A stretch of DNA of 64,000 nt from Penelope pileata. Taxonomy: Eukaryota; Chordata; Aves; Galliformes; Cracidae. The translations under genes and the position numbers were made by a program. This document shows positions 51,482-62,797 of the stretch, piece after piece. Within the stretch, counting starts at the first letter, position 1, and every line of letters begins with the position of its first letter. The notes under the pieces were generated by a model. It was given only the letters and a program-made list of their open reading frames with translations. It searched no databases and was not told the origin of the DNA. The stretch lies in assembly GCA_013396635.1 (NCBI GenBank), contig WBMW01003931.1, forward strand, positions 742,810-806,809, in the 5' to 3' direction.

Positions 51482-54400
51482 CTGAAATAGGCAGACATGA
51501 AAGTCATTTAACGTAAGAGATTAAGGAAGCGGATTGGTTTGCTGGATTCATGAACAATTGAACACTCAAGTTTGAGAGAGTCCAGCATCTGCAACAGTTA
51601 CGTGCTCAAAGTACAAGGGCTGAAAGTGTCTTTAAAACCTACCTGCGCGACCTGCAGAACATTATGTCCAAGCAAGTTTACTCTGCAGTGTTTCAGCTGT
51701 CAGCTAACGTGCCCACTACTATTAAACTGCAGTGACATACTGTCACATGAGACAACTGCAGTGAGAACAAGTTCCATACCATCAAAAGCACCTTTCCAAA
51801 ACATCTAGATAATGAAGAAGCTGCTTTACAGATTATAACAGAAGTCTATAATGGAAAAAACTGTTTGGCAATGAATTCTGCTGGATATTAATAGCCACAA
51901 AAGCTTACCATGTTCCTGTTCTGAGGAAGGAGGTGCAGGAACTGTATCTGTGTCTACTGAGGTCGGTGCATCTGGCTTCAGCGGTATCAAGTTTATTCTC
52001 CTTTAAAAGAGAAGAAACAGATCAAGTGCTTTAAAGCTACCACTTCCACTTTACTTGAAGATTTATTTGACACAAAATAATTTGAGTTTAGATCTTGCTC
52101 AGATAAATGTTACCATGCATTTTTAATTCTTGTTAAATGCTGAGTATGGCATTTTAGAAGTACTTTGAACACAACTACTCATCTTTTCATTCATCTTTTT
52201 TCATTAGAAAGCACTTTTTTCATATGTTATATGTGAAACAATCCTTCAGAGCATACTATTTTGGCCGAATATTTTAAAAATAAGACTGGCTGCAAAGATA
52301 AAGATCTTAACCTGCTTATTGAACCCGGTAAGGCTTCCAGTTCCACTGCAACAGCTTACCATTCCTCTCTTAGCCTCGTCCATGTTAACGCTTTTGATTG
52401 ACAAGAGATTCTTTCACCTAGAATCTAGAGATTCTTTCACCCACTGAAGTGTCCTAACAATTATAATAATAAAAGAGAGAGAGCCCTTTCTTTCTTTACA
52501 CCACGTCTTCTGGATGGCATTTAAAAATAAAAACAGGAGTGGTAGAGGATTAACTGAACTGTAAGAAAAAAGTCTTAAGAGGCATGCATGCTACTACAAG
52601 ACACTCGCGGCATAATTAGCGGATATGACAAAATTCAGCTTCTCTCTCAAAACCCAACAAGATTAACTAGCACCATCAGTCACCATGCCCTCCAGACAAC
52701 AGCCACCTTCAACTCTTTAAAATCCTTTCACTTGTCCGTTCTTGTACAGATGAACACTGATGTGTAGAAAGCCATCACCCTGTGAACATCTTTTTCACGG
52801 CTTTTCTTCGCAGTTGTTAATGAAATCCAGTACCTGCTTTCTCACTGACCACTTCTTCCCTAGCTACCTAGTAATTGATACATTCCTACGAGAAATACCA
52901 ATACACTCCCTAATTATAAAACAGCATTTTCTTTTGGCTGACAAGGTCTAGAGCTCTAATTGTCTGTATGCTCAGGATGTTACATTGCAGGCTGTGTGAC
53001 AATGAATGCATGGGTCACAGGCAATTTCTAAAAACATCTAAATCTTCACTCTAGGGAATAACTTCAGTCAATGCATTAAGTCCCACACTCATCAGGTTCT
53101 TTTACTTCTTAAAATATTTCTCGTCAGAAGAGTTTTACAATATTTCCTGTCAGATGAAGGCACCAACTTTCTAGAGAAAATGGGACATAAAAACAGACAA
53201 CTGTTTCTGCCACACAGACAAGGTGTAACAGTCAGGTTAGCTTTGCTACTGTCTCACATTTTAGATAGAAATAGGAGAGCTACACTTAGGATTTTAGAGA
53301 CATTTTGACCTTCTAGTTGCAGTACACCTAGAACAAAAAATTCCATGTCAAGACAGCTACCACCAAGACATACAGCTGGGAGTTTATACCTAAACCTCAA
53401 ACCTTTAAATGCAGCAAAAGCACAGCTTGTCTTGGCCTTCATATTTATGACTGCAAATAGCAATATAAATCTCACCTCGGCGTCTTGCTCCATGCTTGTA
53501 AAGTGTTGAGAGTAATCCTCCTGGGCTGGTTTACTTTAGTACTCTGGCTGGCTGGCTGGCTGATTTTCCTCTCCTCTGAAGATGAGACTGGAACATTTTT
53601 GACACTGACAGGTGTGAAAGGCAAGTCTTTACCAGCAGCTGTGGGTGTTTTAGGCTGGAGGGTGGGAGTGCTGGGAGGAGTCCCCTCTGTCAGCCTAGAG
53701 CCTGGGGAAATGACTTTGTGTGGTTGACTCTTCTTCACTTTCTTCTCTGTTGTACCAGGAGTCTTGACATTTATTTGGGGCTTTTCCTTCAGTGGTACTC
53801 CCAGTTCATCCTTCTCAAAGGTAACAAATGAACAGTATCCATCCGTGGAAGAAATAGCAAGAAAGGCTCCATCACTGGACCTATTTGGGATTTTTTTTTT
53901 CCATTAAGGGAAAAGGTGAAAACTTCTTTATTCAACCCCAAACCCCCTCCATGTACTCATTTGTTCCTCCTCCTTTCCCCAAGTATATGCACACATTTAA
54001 GTAAAACTGCAATCAAGTGAAAGACCTTGAATTCTAAAGATCAAAAGATCTTCACATCTTGCCTTCACATTTGATTTAATCTCTCTGGTCTTGCCTGTGA
54101 TCAGTGGTAGTATGCTACGGTCAGCAACTGCATCCATTTGAGCTGGCACACAGTATGGTTCAAATGCAGGTACACAAGTCTTCAGACACAGTTTCTGAAA
54201 CATTGCTGAATTCTACCCATTTGGACCAGCAGAGCAGTTTGGCTCTTTGGCTATGATCCCTGAGCTAAGTAGAAGCAACATTAAGAATCACTGAATCATA
54301 CAGAATCACTGTGGCGTTCAAAAGGGCAAGCCACTGGTACTCATTTCACCAAGAGATGTCAATTACTGATTAAAAGCACAAGATTCTACTCTCTTCTGCT

Positions 54401-57400
54401 CCCCTCCTCCTGACACACAATGATTTTCAGAGTATCAGTTATAACTTCTGAAAAAGAGGTGTCCATGTGGTCCTCAGTTTAGTTATACTAGGTATAGAAA
54501 GATGTAACAAGCCTAGTCCACCAGAGGGATTATCCTGATTGCAAGACCTGGCTTCAATTCTCAGCTCCAGTTCTGACTTCCCACATGAAGCCAGGTAAAC
54601 TACTCAGTCCCACACATGAAGAACTACCCAGAAGAATTGTACACATGAAGTGTAATTTGGCCAAGATACAGACACCTAAACTCAGAGATGGCTTTTAAAA
54701 CCTCCAAATAACATCACTATTACCATTTACACTGCCTGGACAATGAGTACTTCTCACAGGCACCCAGTACACCAGCTTTTGTACAAATTGTGCATATGTC
54801 TACACAAACGCCATCTGCTTGTCCTTTGGTTGATTGCACTTCAGTTCCCAACCAAAGAACTGTAATTCTCCAGTTTACAGAGCAAACAAGATGACTTACT
54901 GTTCAGATGATAGTGGCCAAAGATGTGTCATAAATGAAATATAAAAATAAAGCTAGACAGAAGACATTGTGCAGAGCTTCAACACAGAAAGAGGACGCTC
55001 CCCCCAACACAAGTCTTAATCTAACAATGACCTACCATGAAATGTCACTGAGGGTGTGATAATGTATGTTAGAAACATAACCAAAGGGGAAAGACTGCTC
55101 AGTATCATAAAAAAGCACAGAATCTTCCGAAGCAACAGCAAACACCAATCGATAGGGTAGGTTCAAGAGAGCAGGAGATGATTTCTGACTGATATCATCT
55201 ATAATGCAAAGAAATGAAAACATTGAGAATTCCCTCTTGTATTCACTGCAAGGTAGTAAGTGCACTACCAAGTTAGTCATGAACCAAGTAAAGATTTAAT
55301 TCATTGAATAATGGCTGAGAAGATAGCATGTCTATAACATGTAAGTTTTAATGTCAAGCACTAACATTTTTATTGTCTATAGATTCTATTGTCTTAGACT
55401 AAGAGAGAAGTCAGCAGTTTAAGTCATTCAGGTTGCTAATATTTTGTTTTGTAAAGTCTCATTTTCCAGTTTAAATTTTTCAACATACTTGTACGCACTT
55501 TAATACCAAAGTCCAAACAAACAACCCAGAGGATACATTTTAAATCAAAGTCACTATTGATTTATACCATCACATTATATTCTGTATGACTCACACAAAA
55601 TATATCTTGGATTCAGCTCCTAGCTAGCCTTTTGCTTCCAGCAGTACCTCTCTGTAAGGACAGATTATTTCAGCTTCTTCAGGAAGCTGAGCACAAGCTA
55701 GCTATTTTCAGAAATTCCCAGAATACGCGCCTCCTGTTCACTTCCATGACTACGGAAGCAATGCACTGAAAAAGGCAGGCCATTAACACAGCCTTCATGT
55801 AAGGTACTCACAGATTTCTGGACTACCGCATTTAAACTTTTTGGGAGTGTGCTGCAGAAACTAACCACTGTATTTAGAGGAGCTGCAGAAACTAACAGCT
55901 GACACTTATCTCCTTACCTTGCACCACAGAATTACACTAGATCTAAAGATTATGATGGAAATACAGAATGCAAGAAACAGGCAATTTCTGAATCCTCTAA
56001 GGAATACTGCAAATTGACCCTCTGAAGAAAAAAGTTTTATTACACTCTCACTTGAAATGAGCTAAACTCTGCCTTTTTACCAGAATACGACTGGTCTTGT
56101 TAATATATAAACACTCCTGCCCCATAGGGCTCCTAATAAGGCTAAATTTCAATCTCCAGGTGAGTTCTCATGCAACATTTTTCCCCTCCTCAGAACTCCC
56201 ATTCTGACCAGTAACATCGGCATTGCTTCAAGTTTGGCTTCCTTGAATAAACATCAATGGTTGTTGCAATCTACACCAACACTGTAGTGCTTCTGTGATG
56301 TGGGTAGTTGAGACTAAAAGAAAATATTTCATTGCATTGCTCCTTTAGTGCTAAGCCAAGTTATTTACTTTTTTTTTTTTCTTCCACACAAAATGGTTAA
56401 ACGTTACAGGAAAATGCTAAGCTGTATTTTTGTAGCCTACAGGGCCAAGTAAGGTATTTTTGTACTATTTCAAAAGCTACTCACAAGGTACTTGAGGTGA
56501 ATTCACGGTCTCAGAATCAGGAAACAGCTTCTAAGATGTGGTACAACACTATCTTAACGGAATGTTAAAAGGCTAGGGCATAAAACTGTATGGCCTGCAA
56601 CTAAGCAGTCACACTGGCCTTTTCACATATTTGCTGTAAAAATCATACTCCCTGAAGGATTTACAGTACCTTTACTAAGTGCTCGTCTCAACTCAAAGTA
56701 GACTGGGCAGCAGCGAACAGCAAGAGTTGCCTTTCCCGGACAGGGCAGATGACCCATGGGCCTTTTAAGAATAAGTATTTCAGAAAACAGCATTTGAAAT
56801 TTTTTTTAAATAAAATGCTATTTTCATGTTATTAAACTCTACCTTTTAAGATTGTTTCTGGAGAAAACATATGTGGTGTTTGTCACATTTTCTCCTGATT
56901 CAACACAGCCAGCTGCAAAAATAAAGGTAAAAACATTACTCATCAAGTCAAAAAGGTACTGAGTACACACTTAATGTCTATAAACATTTTACTTCTCAAG
57001 AATTAGACTTGTCACTTGGGTAAGAGCTGTGCAACCTGAATACAACTTAAAAAGGCATTCCAAATATTTTTTCAACGCTGTTTGTGTTTCCCTTATATAC
57101 TTCCCCCTCAAAGCTTCTTTTTGATGTTGCCAGACATCTATAAAAGCAGCGCTTAAATGGGCAAACTGATCCCCTCCTAGCAATGTTATTTTTACTATAA
57201 CTGCAGAATGTTTTTAAGAAAGAATACAAATGAAGAGAGACCTGACAGTCAAAAGAAAACACACATTCTTCATTTCTATTTAAACAGAGCTCTACTGTTG
57301 CAATTTACATGTTTCAGTTAAGAAAAATGCTATAAATAGAATTTTTATCACAGGAGAAAGTTGAGGTTCTGGACTGCTAATGAAAGAATATTGTGGAGTC

Positions 57401-60400
57401 TCTGTTTCCTTCAACAGAAAGATGATGAACGAGGAATGGCATGATTCAAATAAGGTTCCCCTAGCAGTCTGAAAGCAATCTTGATGCACATTCAAAGTAT
57501 AAACATTATCGGGTATGTTCTTTTCACATACCTGGAGTGAGTAATAAGGAGCCATCAGGAGTAAAACTGAGTCTACGGAAAAATGATTTCATGCTGTCAT
57601 CATGAAACATCCGATAGCTCCTAGCCTGTAACGTTGAAAATATGATTGTGAGAAGTGCCATGAATATGTCAGCTGGAATTCAAGTGAGAAAAATCATCTG
57701 GTTGTACAATCCGTCCTGATGGAACTTTTAAAACAAAAGACAAATATTTTAAAAACCATGTCTCCTTCAAGCTTTTTTCCCCCTCTTTGCTATAAATTCC
57801 TCACAGCTAAGAAAAATAGGCCCAAATCCCTCTTCAACTAATCAAAACACTCTAAGAGCAGTCACACTAGACCAGTAATCAAGAAGTAGTAATAACCTGG
57901 AGAACAACATTATGTAACAGTCAATGTAAAATCCTGTTCCCTAGGCATTCGATTTTAACTCTACAAGGAGAGGTTTAAACAAAACTTTTATAATGGCAAA
58001 GAGCTCTTTCTCAAGCCTCTTCTTTTGTCTCTATAGAAAGTGTTACAAATGTTTAAAAAAACAAAAAACAAAAGGTTACAGCTAGTTTGGAAGTGTTATT
58101 TTAGTACCAATTTGAATTATTTGGGGGAAAAAAAAGATCTTTGGTTTCTCTCTTACATAGTAGTGAAAATTTAGGAAATTCTAGTCCTATTTTTCCTAAA
58201 AATCAGAATACCTTTTGAAAATATTAATGCTATGTTATATCCATTAATAAACTTAAAGCTACTGTCTGAGAGACATGCTTTAGGTCTATTAAAAATTCAC
58301 CATGCATGCTATTTTTTTCCACACTATTTTTTTTTAACTTTTACAACCAAAGACACTGAGTTACTACCTTATTCAGCTAAACTTGTGAGAGATCAATAGC
58401 AGCAGGCAACGTTGTTAGACACTTCTAAAATGGCATAGGAAACCTGGGGAGGTCTCTATTAGCAAAACATTAAAGTGAGACAGAAACAAAAGTATTTGAT
58501 ACGTGAATTATCTGAATGGAAAATACTTGCTCCTCTGCTTTCAGAGAATAGAGTACCTCAGACAGAATAGCACCCAGCATGTTCTCCAGTACCATGAGGA
58601 GCAGAACAACGTACCTCTCCTTCAGCTCCTGACCCAGATGGCATCTTGGTAACGTTGAATGCTACACGCTTGGTTTGCGTGTTGTACACCCGCAGAACCC
58701 TACATGGTAGAGAGCACAGTTAGCCATAAACAGCTTCCTTTCACCCCAGCTTTCACACAGCGTTACAACAGTTCACTTTTCGGACAGGACTGCCAAATGT
58801 AAGAAATATAAATGATAATTGCACAATAGTTATAACTCAGTTCATGGGAGACCACCAGGGAGGATATGTCTTTATGGCTACACTACCAATTAGTCACTGA
58901 CAACTCTTTGACTTAATCAGGTTTCTGAAGTACCAGCACATGTTGTCATAGAGGAATACAGGAATTAATTGACAGTGAATAGCTGTGCCATTCCCATCTG
59001 TGGTGCAGCAGCCACCATGTTCCTGTGGAATGGGAACTCATCTCTCAATTAGCTACATTTCTGGGCTTTCATTGATTTTTTTTTGGAATGAATGAAAACT
59101 GGAGTGTAACACCACAGAGAATGTTTGAGCTCTGCTGACTTCATCGCCCTACAACAGCAGGTAGCCAAAACAAATCTAACTGCTGGTCCCACCATCCTGT
59201 CCTTTCTGCCAGCTCTGACACCCACTGAAGCCTTTGCTGGGATACATTGGTTTGTTACGTTAGCAGAAAACAACCCTAACAAAAAAAAAAAAAGAGATCA
59301 CTTTCTGCTGATTTAATTTGCTGAAACAACTCCACAGAGTCCTGGCCAGAGTGAGGAAGAAAAAATAGAAGGTGAAGTTGTGGCATTCAGCAGCTGTGGA
59401 ACTATAGGCTCTGGATGGCCTGGCAAAAGTGGAGATCTTCCCCACTCCAGGGCTGCTGAATGCCCAGTCCTAGCACCAGCCCTGGCTCCTGCTGGACTCC
59501 TGTGGAGCTGATACTATTTGCCAACCCTGCAGAAGTGCCTGAAACCTGAGGGGGTAGGAGACTTCCCCTGTTCAGATTAGTTCATGCTCTAGCTTGTGAC
59601 ATTGCTCCAAGAACAACGTGTGCATCACACTATTACTTGCACTTCACTGCTGTTCATTTTAATAAAAGCACACAGATTTCACATAACTGATTACCAGAAG
59701 ACAGAGGCTCTTAATGACCTAGTAGCCATTAACACACTATTTTTCTGAGCCTATTGCAAATCTTAAATCAAAACTACTCCACTATTACAGTAATTTTCTT
59801 TGCAATGGGTGCCAAATGACATGCATTTATTAGCCAGCTGCAATCCCTTCAGAGCAGCACTCATGCCCTAAACAGTTTAAGCTGAACTGCAAAGTTCTGA
59901 CAAGGGCCAAGTTTATGAAGTGTGCGTTCGCTTTCCCAATGACATCACTTACAAAACTGCTGGGGACGGAGGGAGCAAGAGTGCAAAAGAAAGATATTGG
60001 TGGAAAAACATTTCAACTGGTTTTTTAACCTGTTTATATCTTTCTGCAAAATGCATTGACAATGATGGACTCATTAGCTCACTGATAACCAGAGAATGCA
60101 GCAATCTTTTAAGATGTATCTGGCATCCCTAATGATTAATACCATGAAAACTCACTGGCTGAAGACAATTTTCTTAAAAAGGTTATGTAATTACTTGTCA
60201 TTTAGAAAAGACACTCAGACCTCAGGAATCATTTACCACAACCAAAAAGTTAACTAAATTAGCATGTTGCTAATCAATATCAACCTTCTCAAAGAATGAC
60301 GAGAACACAGGTTAAAGTCACATTTATCTCGTACTTGAGGATGAATTAAAAGTATGTTTAAGAGAGAATATCAAGGCAAAACACTTAGACCAACAGCTCA

Positions 60401-62797
60401 CCTGTCACAACTCAGAGTTGCAATGTACTGGCCTAGAGGATCCCAGGTTATTCCTTGCACGTAACTCTTGTGTTCATTTAATATTGAAACCTTCTGTCCT
60501 GAAATTACAAAGTTTCCAAATTCTTAATTCAAATGTGTTTTTAAAACATTTCTTTGTTTCAGAAATAAAACAATGCAAAATGTTTTAAAACGTAAACAAA
60601 TCATGTTTTAAATGTGCAAATTTATCTTGGTGGCACCTGCCAAGCATGCTGGAAACAGGAAGATTCTTGAGATAAAGCAGCTAGATGCAGTCAGTTGGCA
60701 CATGCCAAATCAAGGGCTGTTCCCTACAACTAACCCAGATAAGCAACTTGGTTGAAGCACCAAAGTGCAAATTTCAAAACCAAAAGCGTATCAAAACCTT
60801 TCTGACTTAGAACAGACTTTTCATCAAAGTCTAGGCTACTCTTCAACAGTTAACTGACCTTGGCTGTACGTCGAGCCAGAAATGCCAGCATTAAAACATC
60901 ACTTTCACATGGGGCTAGGTAGCTAGGCTCTGCTAACTAGGGCTGCAGAAACTCACCTCCTCCACTGAGTGGGCACTGCAAAAATACACTGCCATGTTCA
61001 TTGACTGATGACTTACACACACACCTAGAAATACCTACACAGCAGTACTAAATCATGTTCTTCCACAGCTCACTCTCTCATGAAGCTCTCTCAGAGGCAT
61101 GAACTCTCTGACCCCTCTACTGTTCTACAGCTGAATGGCACAAATCCAAAGTGCTATGATGCAGTAAAATTACAGATAGTTCTAATAAAATACTTTAACT
61201 ATCAGTGACAGACTTCTAAGAGCACAGGGTTGTTTTGCTTCAAAGAAACAGCTCTTCGAAAAGATAACACAAAGAGTTGAGGCCATGATGTAAATCCCGA
61301 AAGTTCTTCTGGCCCAGTTGTTCTTGGACAGTGGCCAACAACAGAGCATAAGAAGAAAGTGAGCAGGTAACGATATTTCTCCAGGATACCCTGTGAGTTG
61401 CCAACAGTTTGTACCTGTAGGATTTCTTAAGTGATGTCATCTTTGTACTAAACAGCCCTATAGATTTTTATTATTAAATTTCTTTCAGCCAGTTTTTTTT
61501 TTTTTTTTCTAAACCATGAAAGTTTTTAGTCTGGGTTAAGCTGTCCTTGAAACTCTCCATGTTCATGTACCTAGAACTTCAACCACAAAGCCCACATTTT
61601 CCAGTGCTGGTTTCTTGCTTCCAACTTACTAGTTCTGTCACTGTCTAGAAGACACAAAATTCCTCCACAGAAATAATTTCATGCTAAAAGGAAGCAACGA
61701 GAATAGAAGACATCACACATACATAACATAAGAGGACATTCAGCTTTTTTAGCAAAAAATTGAATAGATATGTCCATTTAAAATCGTTCAAAGCAGTCCA
61801 AGATTCAGGACATTTGGTCATAACATCCCTACACAAAACCATGCTCTGAGCATATGCACACACAATTGAACACTCGTATTTATGGTAAGGGAGTATATGT
61901 GGCCACAGTTAGAATGGGAGATAATACACACCCAAACTAAGAACATGAAAAAAGTCGGCAGCAGAACATTCACACCTTCATTGGTGTATGCACTGAGAAA
62001 TTAACCTGGATCCTACTTATTTTTCTTAATTGGAAGTGTAAGATTAAAGGTTAAGTTTAGAGAAAGTCAACTATTCCCACACAAAATTAGAAGTGAAAGT
62101 AATGATTACACTGCTAACAGAAAACATAAAACCACTGTCAATCGACCTAACCTGGCTGGTTACTACCAGCTATATACATATGGCTGTAAACTGCAGTGTG
62201 CTAAATTTTCTGGACTGGTCCAACTTCTACAGATGGGCTTTCTTGGAGAACAGGAGCAATTCCACAGCAGTGGGATGAGCATGAACAGAAGGGTTTTGCT
62301 GAACAGAGCCTAAAGAAGCGTCACATCTTGCAAAAAAGCAGCCTACATCCTACATGCTCTTCCTGTATTTAACTGAGGTAGTTACCTGATACCAGTCAAG
62401 TTTTGTTTGTTTTCTGGGGTGTGTGGAGTGGGGTGGAGAGAGCAGGAGCTTGGTGGAGGGAAGACAAAGCAAGGGTGACATCTACTTTCCAAGGAATCTG
62501 AAGTGATCACTTATGTGCAAACTTTGCTGACCTGAGGGTATCTGTATATGCTGCAGTGTACGCCTCACGATTCCAGAAATCCACCAACTAAGTGGACTGT
62601 TCTCTCACAAAAAACAAAAAAAAACATATACTAACATATATGGAGATACTTCCATCAGGACTGGAGCCACAAATGATAAAACATAACATTTACCTTTATT
62701 GACATCCCACATAATTGCTGTGTTATCTACAGAGGCAGATGCCATGAAATTTCCATCTGAGGTCCAACAAATATCGTACACATCTTCTAAGTGGCCT
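51357..62797 (-). CDS. CHAF1B: Chromatin assembly factor 1 subunit B (p60), 5'-truncated by the window edge; ten coding exons
   Basis: Nuclear WD40 subunit of CAF-1, which deposits H3-H4 behind replication forks and at repair sites with p150 and RbAp48 and receives histones from ASF1 (family knowledge). Coding exons, in - strand order: 62797-62694, 60498-60402, 58699-58615, 57625-57532, 56912-56843, 56761-56670, 55198-55036, 53880-53476, 52000-51909, 51481-51357 (stop TAA at 51359-51357). All boundaries are GT-AG, phases match, and the joined frame of 1,327 bases is open (about 441 residues). It begins at the equivalent of human residue ~126 ([12 protein letters not shown]) and carries WD40 blades 3/4 to 7, including [31 protein letters not shown] and [16 protein letters not shown] Ser/Pro/Thr-rich tail follows, with the ASF1-binding B-domain-like motifs [11 protein letters not shown] and RRINLIPL, then a basic KRPR. 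No exon for residues 1-125 is visible between 62,797 and 64,000, so the 5' part lies outside. The gene converges on CLDN14. Confidence 0.96.
51909..52000 (-). CDS. CHAF1B: CHAF1B coding exon i
   Basis: This 92-base exon encodes [16 protein letters not shown], then [14 protein letters not shown]. The first arginine codon is shared with exon h, giving [11 protein letters not shown] against human TPRRINLTPLK. Acceptor CTTTTAAAG with a good pyrimidine tract; donor ATG/GTAAGC. Confidence 0.93.
53476..53880 (-). CDS. CHAF1B: CHAF1B coding exon h (last WD blade and Pro/Ser/Thr-rich tail)
   Basis: This 405-base exon encodes the last WD strand ([19 protein letters not shown]), then [12 protein letters not shown], a low-complexity Pro/Ser/Thr/Lys tail with many SP/TP sites, and the ASF1-binding [16 protein letters not shown]. 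Donor GAG/GTGAGA is good. The acceptor CAAATAG lacks a nearby pyrimidine tract and is preceded by ten A residues. A CTGG tetranucleotide run lies inside the coding sequence at 53,544-53,562. Confidence 0.95.
55036..55198 (-). CDS. CHAF1B: CHAF1B coding exon g
   Basis: This 163-base exon encodes [13 protein letters not shown], then [35 protein letters not shown] and TLSDIS. Everything from LPYRL on is nearly identical to human. The first dozen residues form a linker longer than in human. Acceptor ATTATAG; donor ATG/GTAGGT, splitting the Trp codon. Confidence 0.94.
56670..56761 (-). CDS. CHAF1B: CHAF1B coding exon f
   Basis: This 92-base exon encodes [18 protein letters not shown], then [12 protein letters not shown]. 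The first part matches human p60 closely. The last residues, after FELR, differ from the human PVVETG segment. Acceptor TTAAAAG; donor AAAG/GTACTG. Confidence 0.94.
56843..56912 (-). CDS. CHAF1B: CHAF1B coding exon e
   Basis: This 70-base exon, the smallest here, encodes [18 protein letters not shown], then RNNLKR. Acceptor TTTTGCAG; donor AAG/GTAGAG. It is separated from the next exon by an intron of only 81 bases. Confidence 0.95.
57532..57625 (-). CDS. CHAF1B: CHAF1B coding exon d
   Basis: This 94-base exon encodes [18 protein letters not shown], then [13 protein letters not shown], virtually the same as human. Acceptor GTTACAG; donor CAG/GTATGT, close to consensus. Confidence 0.95.
58615..58699 (-). 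CDS. CHAF1B: CHAF1B coding exon c
   Basis: This 85-base exon encodes [18 protein letters not shown], then [10 protein letters not shown]. It closes one WD blade and opens the loop before the next. Acceptor ATGTAG; donor GAG/GTACGT. It ends in phase 0, where human p60 continues with [10 protein letters not shown], as the next exon does here. Confidence 0.95.
60402..60498 (-). CDS. CHAF1B: CHAF1B coding exon b (WD40 blade)
   Basis: This 97-base exon encodes [18 protein letters not shown], then [14 protein letters not shown], near identical to mammalian p60. Acceptor TTTCAG; donor CAG/GTGAGC. It starts with two bases completing a glycine codon and ends two bases into an arginine codon. Confidence 0.95.
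61493..61508 (-). repeat. T16 homopolymer in a CHAF1B intron
   Basis: Sixteen thymines on the + strand (A16 in the CHAF1B sense direction) inside the 2.2-kb intron between exons a and b. It is far from either splice site. Confidence 0.9.
62694..62797 (-). CDS. CHAF1B: CHAF1B coding exon a (WD40 blade)
   Basis: This 104-base exon encodes [19 protein letters not shown] and on through [16 protein letters not shown], a full WD repeat with its GH start and WD end. The acceptor is TTCTAG and the donor AAAG/GTAAAT. It ends after one base of a glycine codon that the next exon completes. It is the most 5' CHAF1B exon in the window. Confidence 0.95.
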
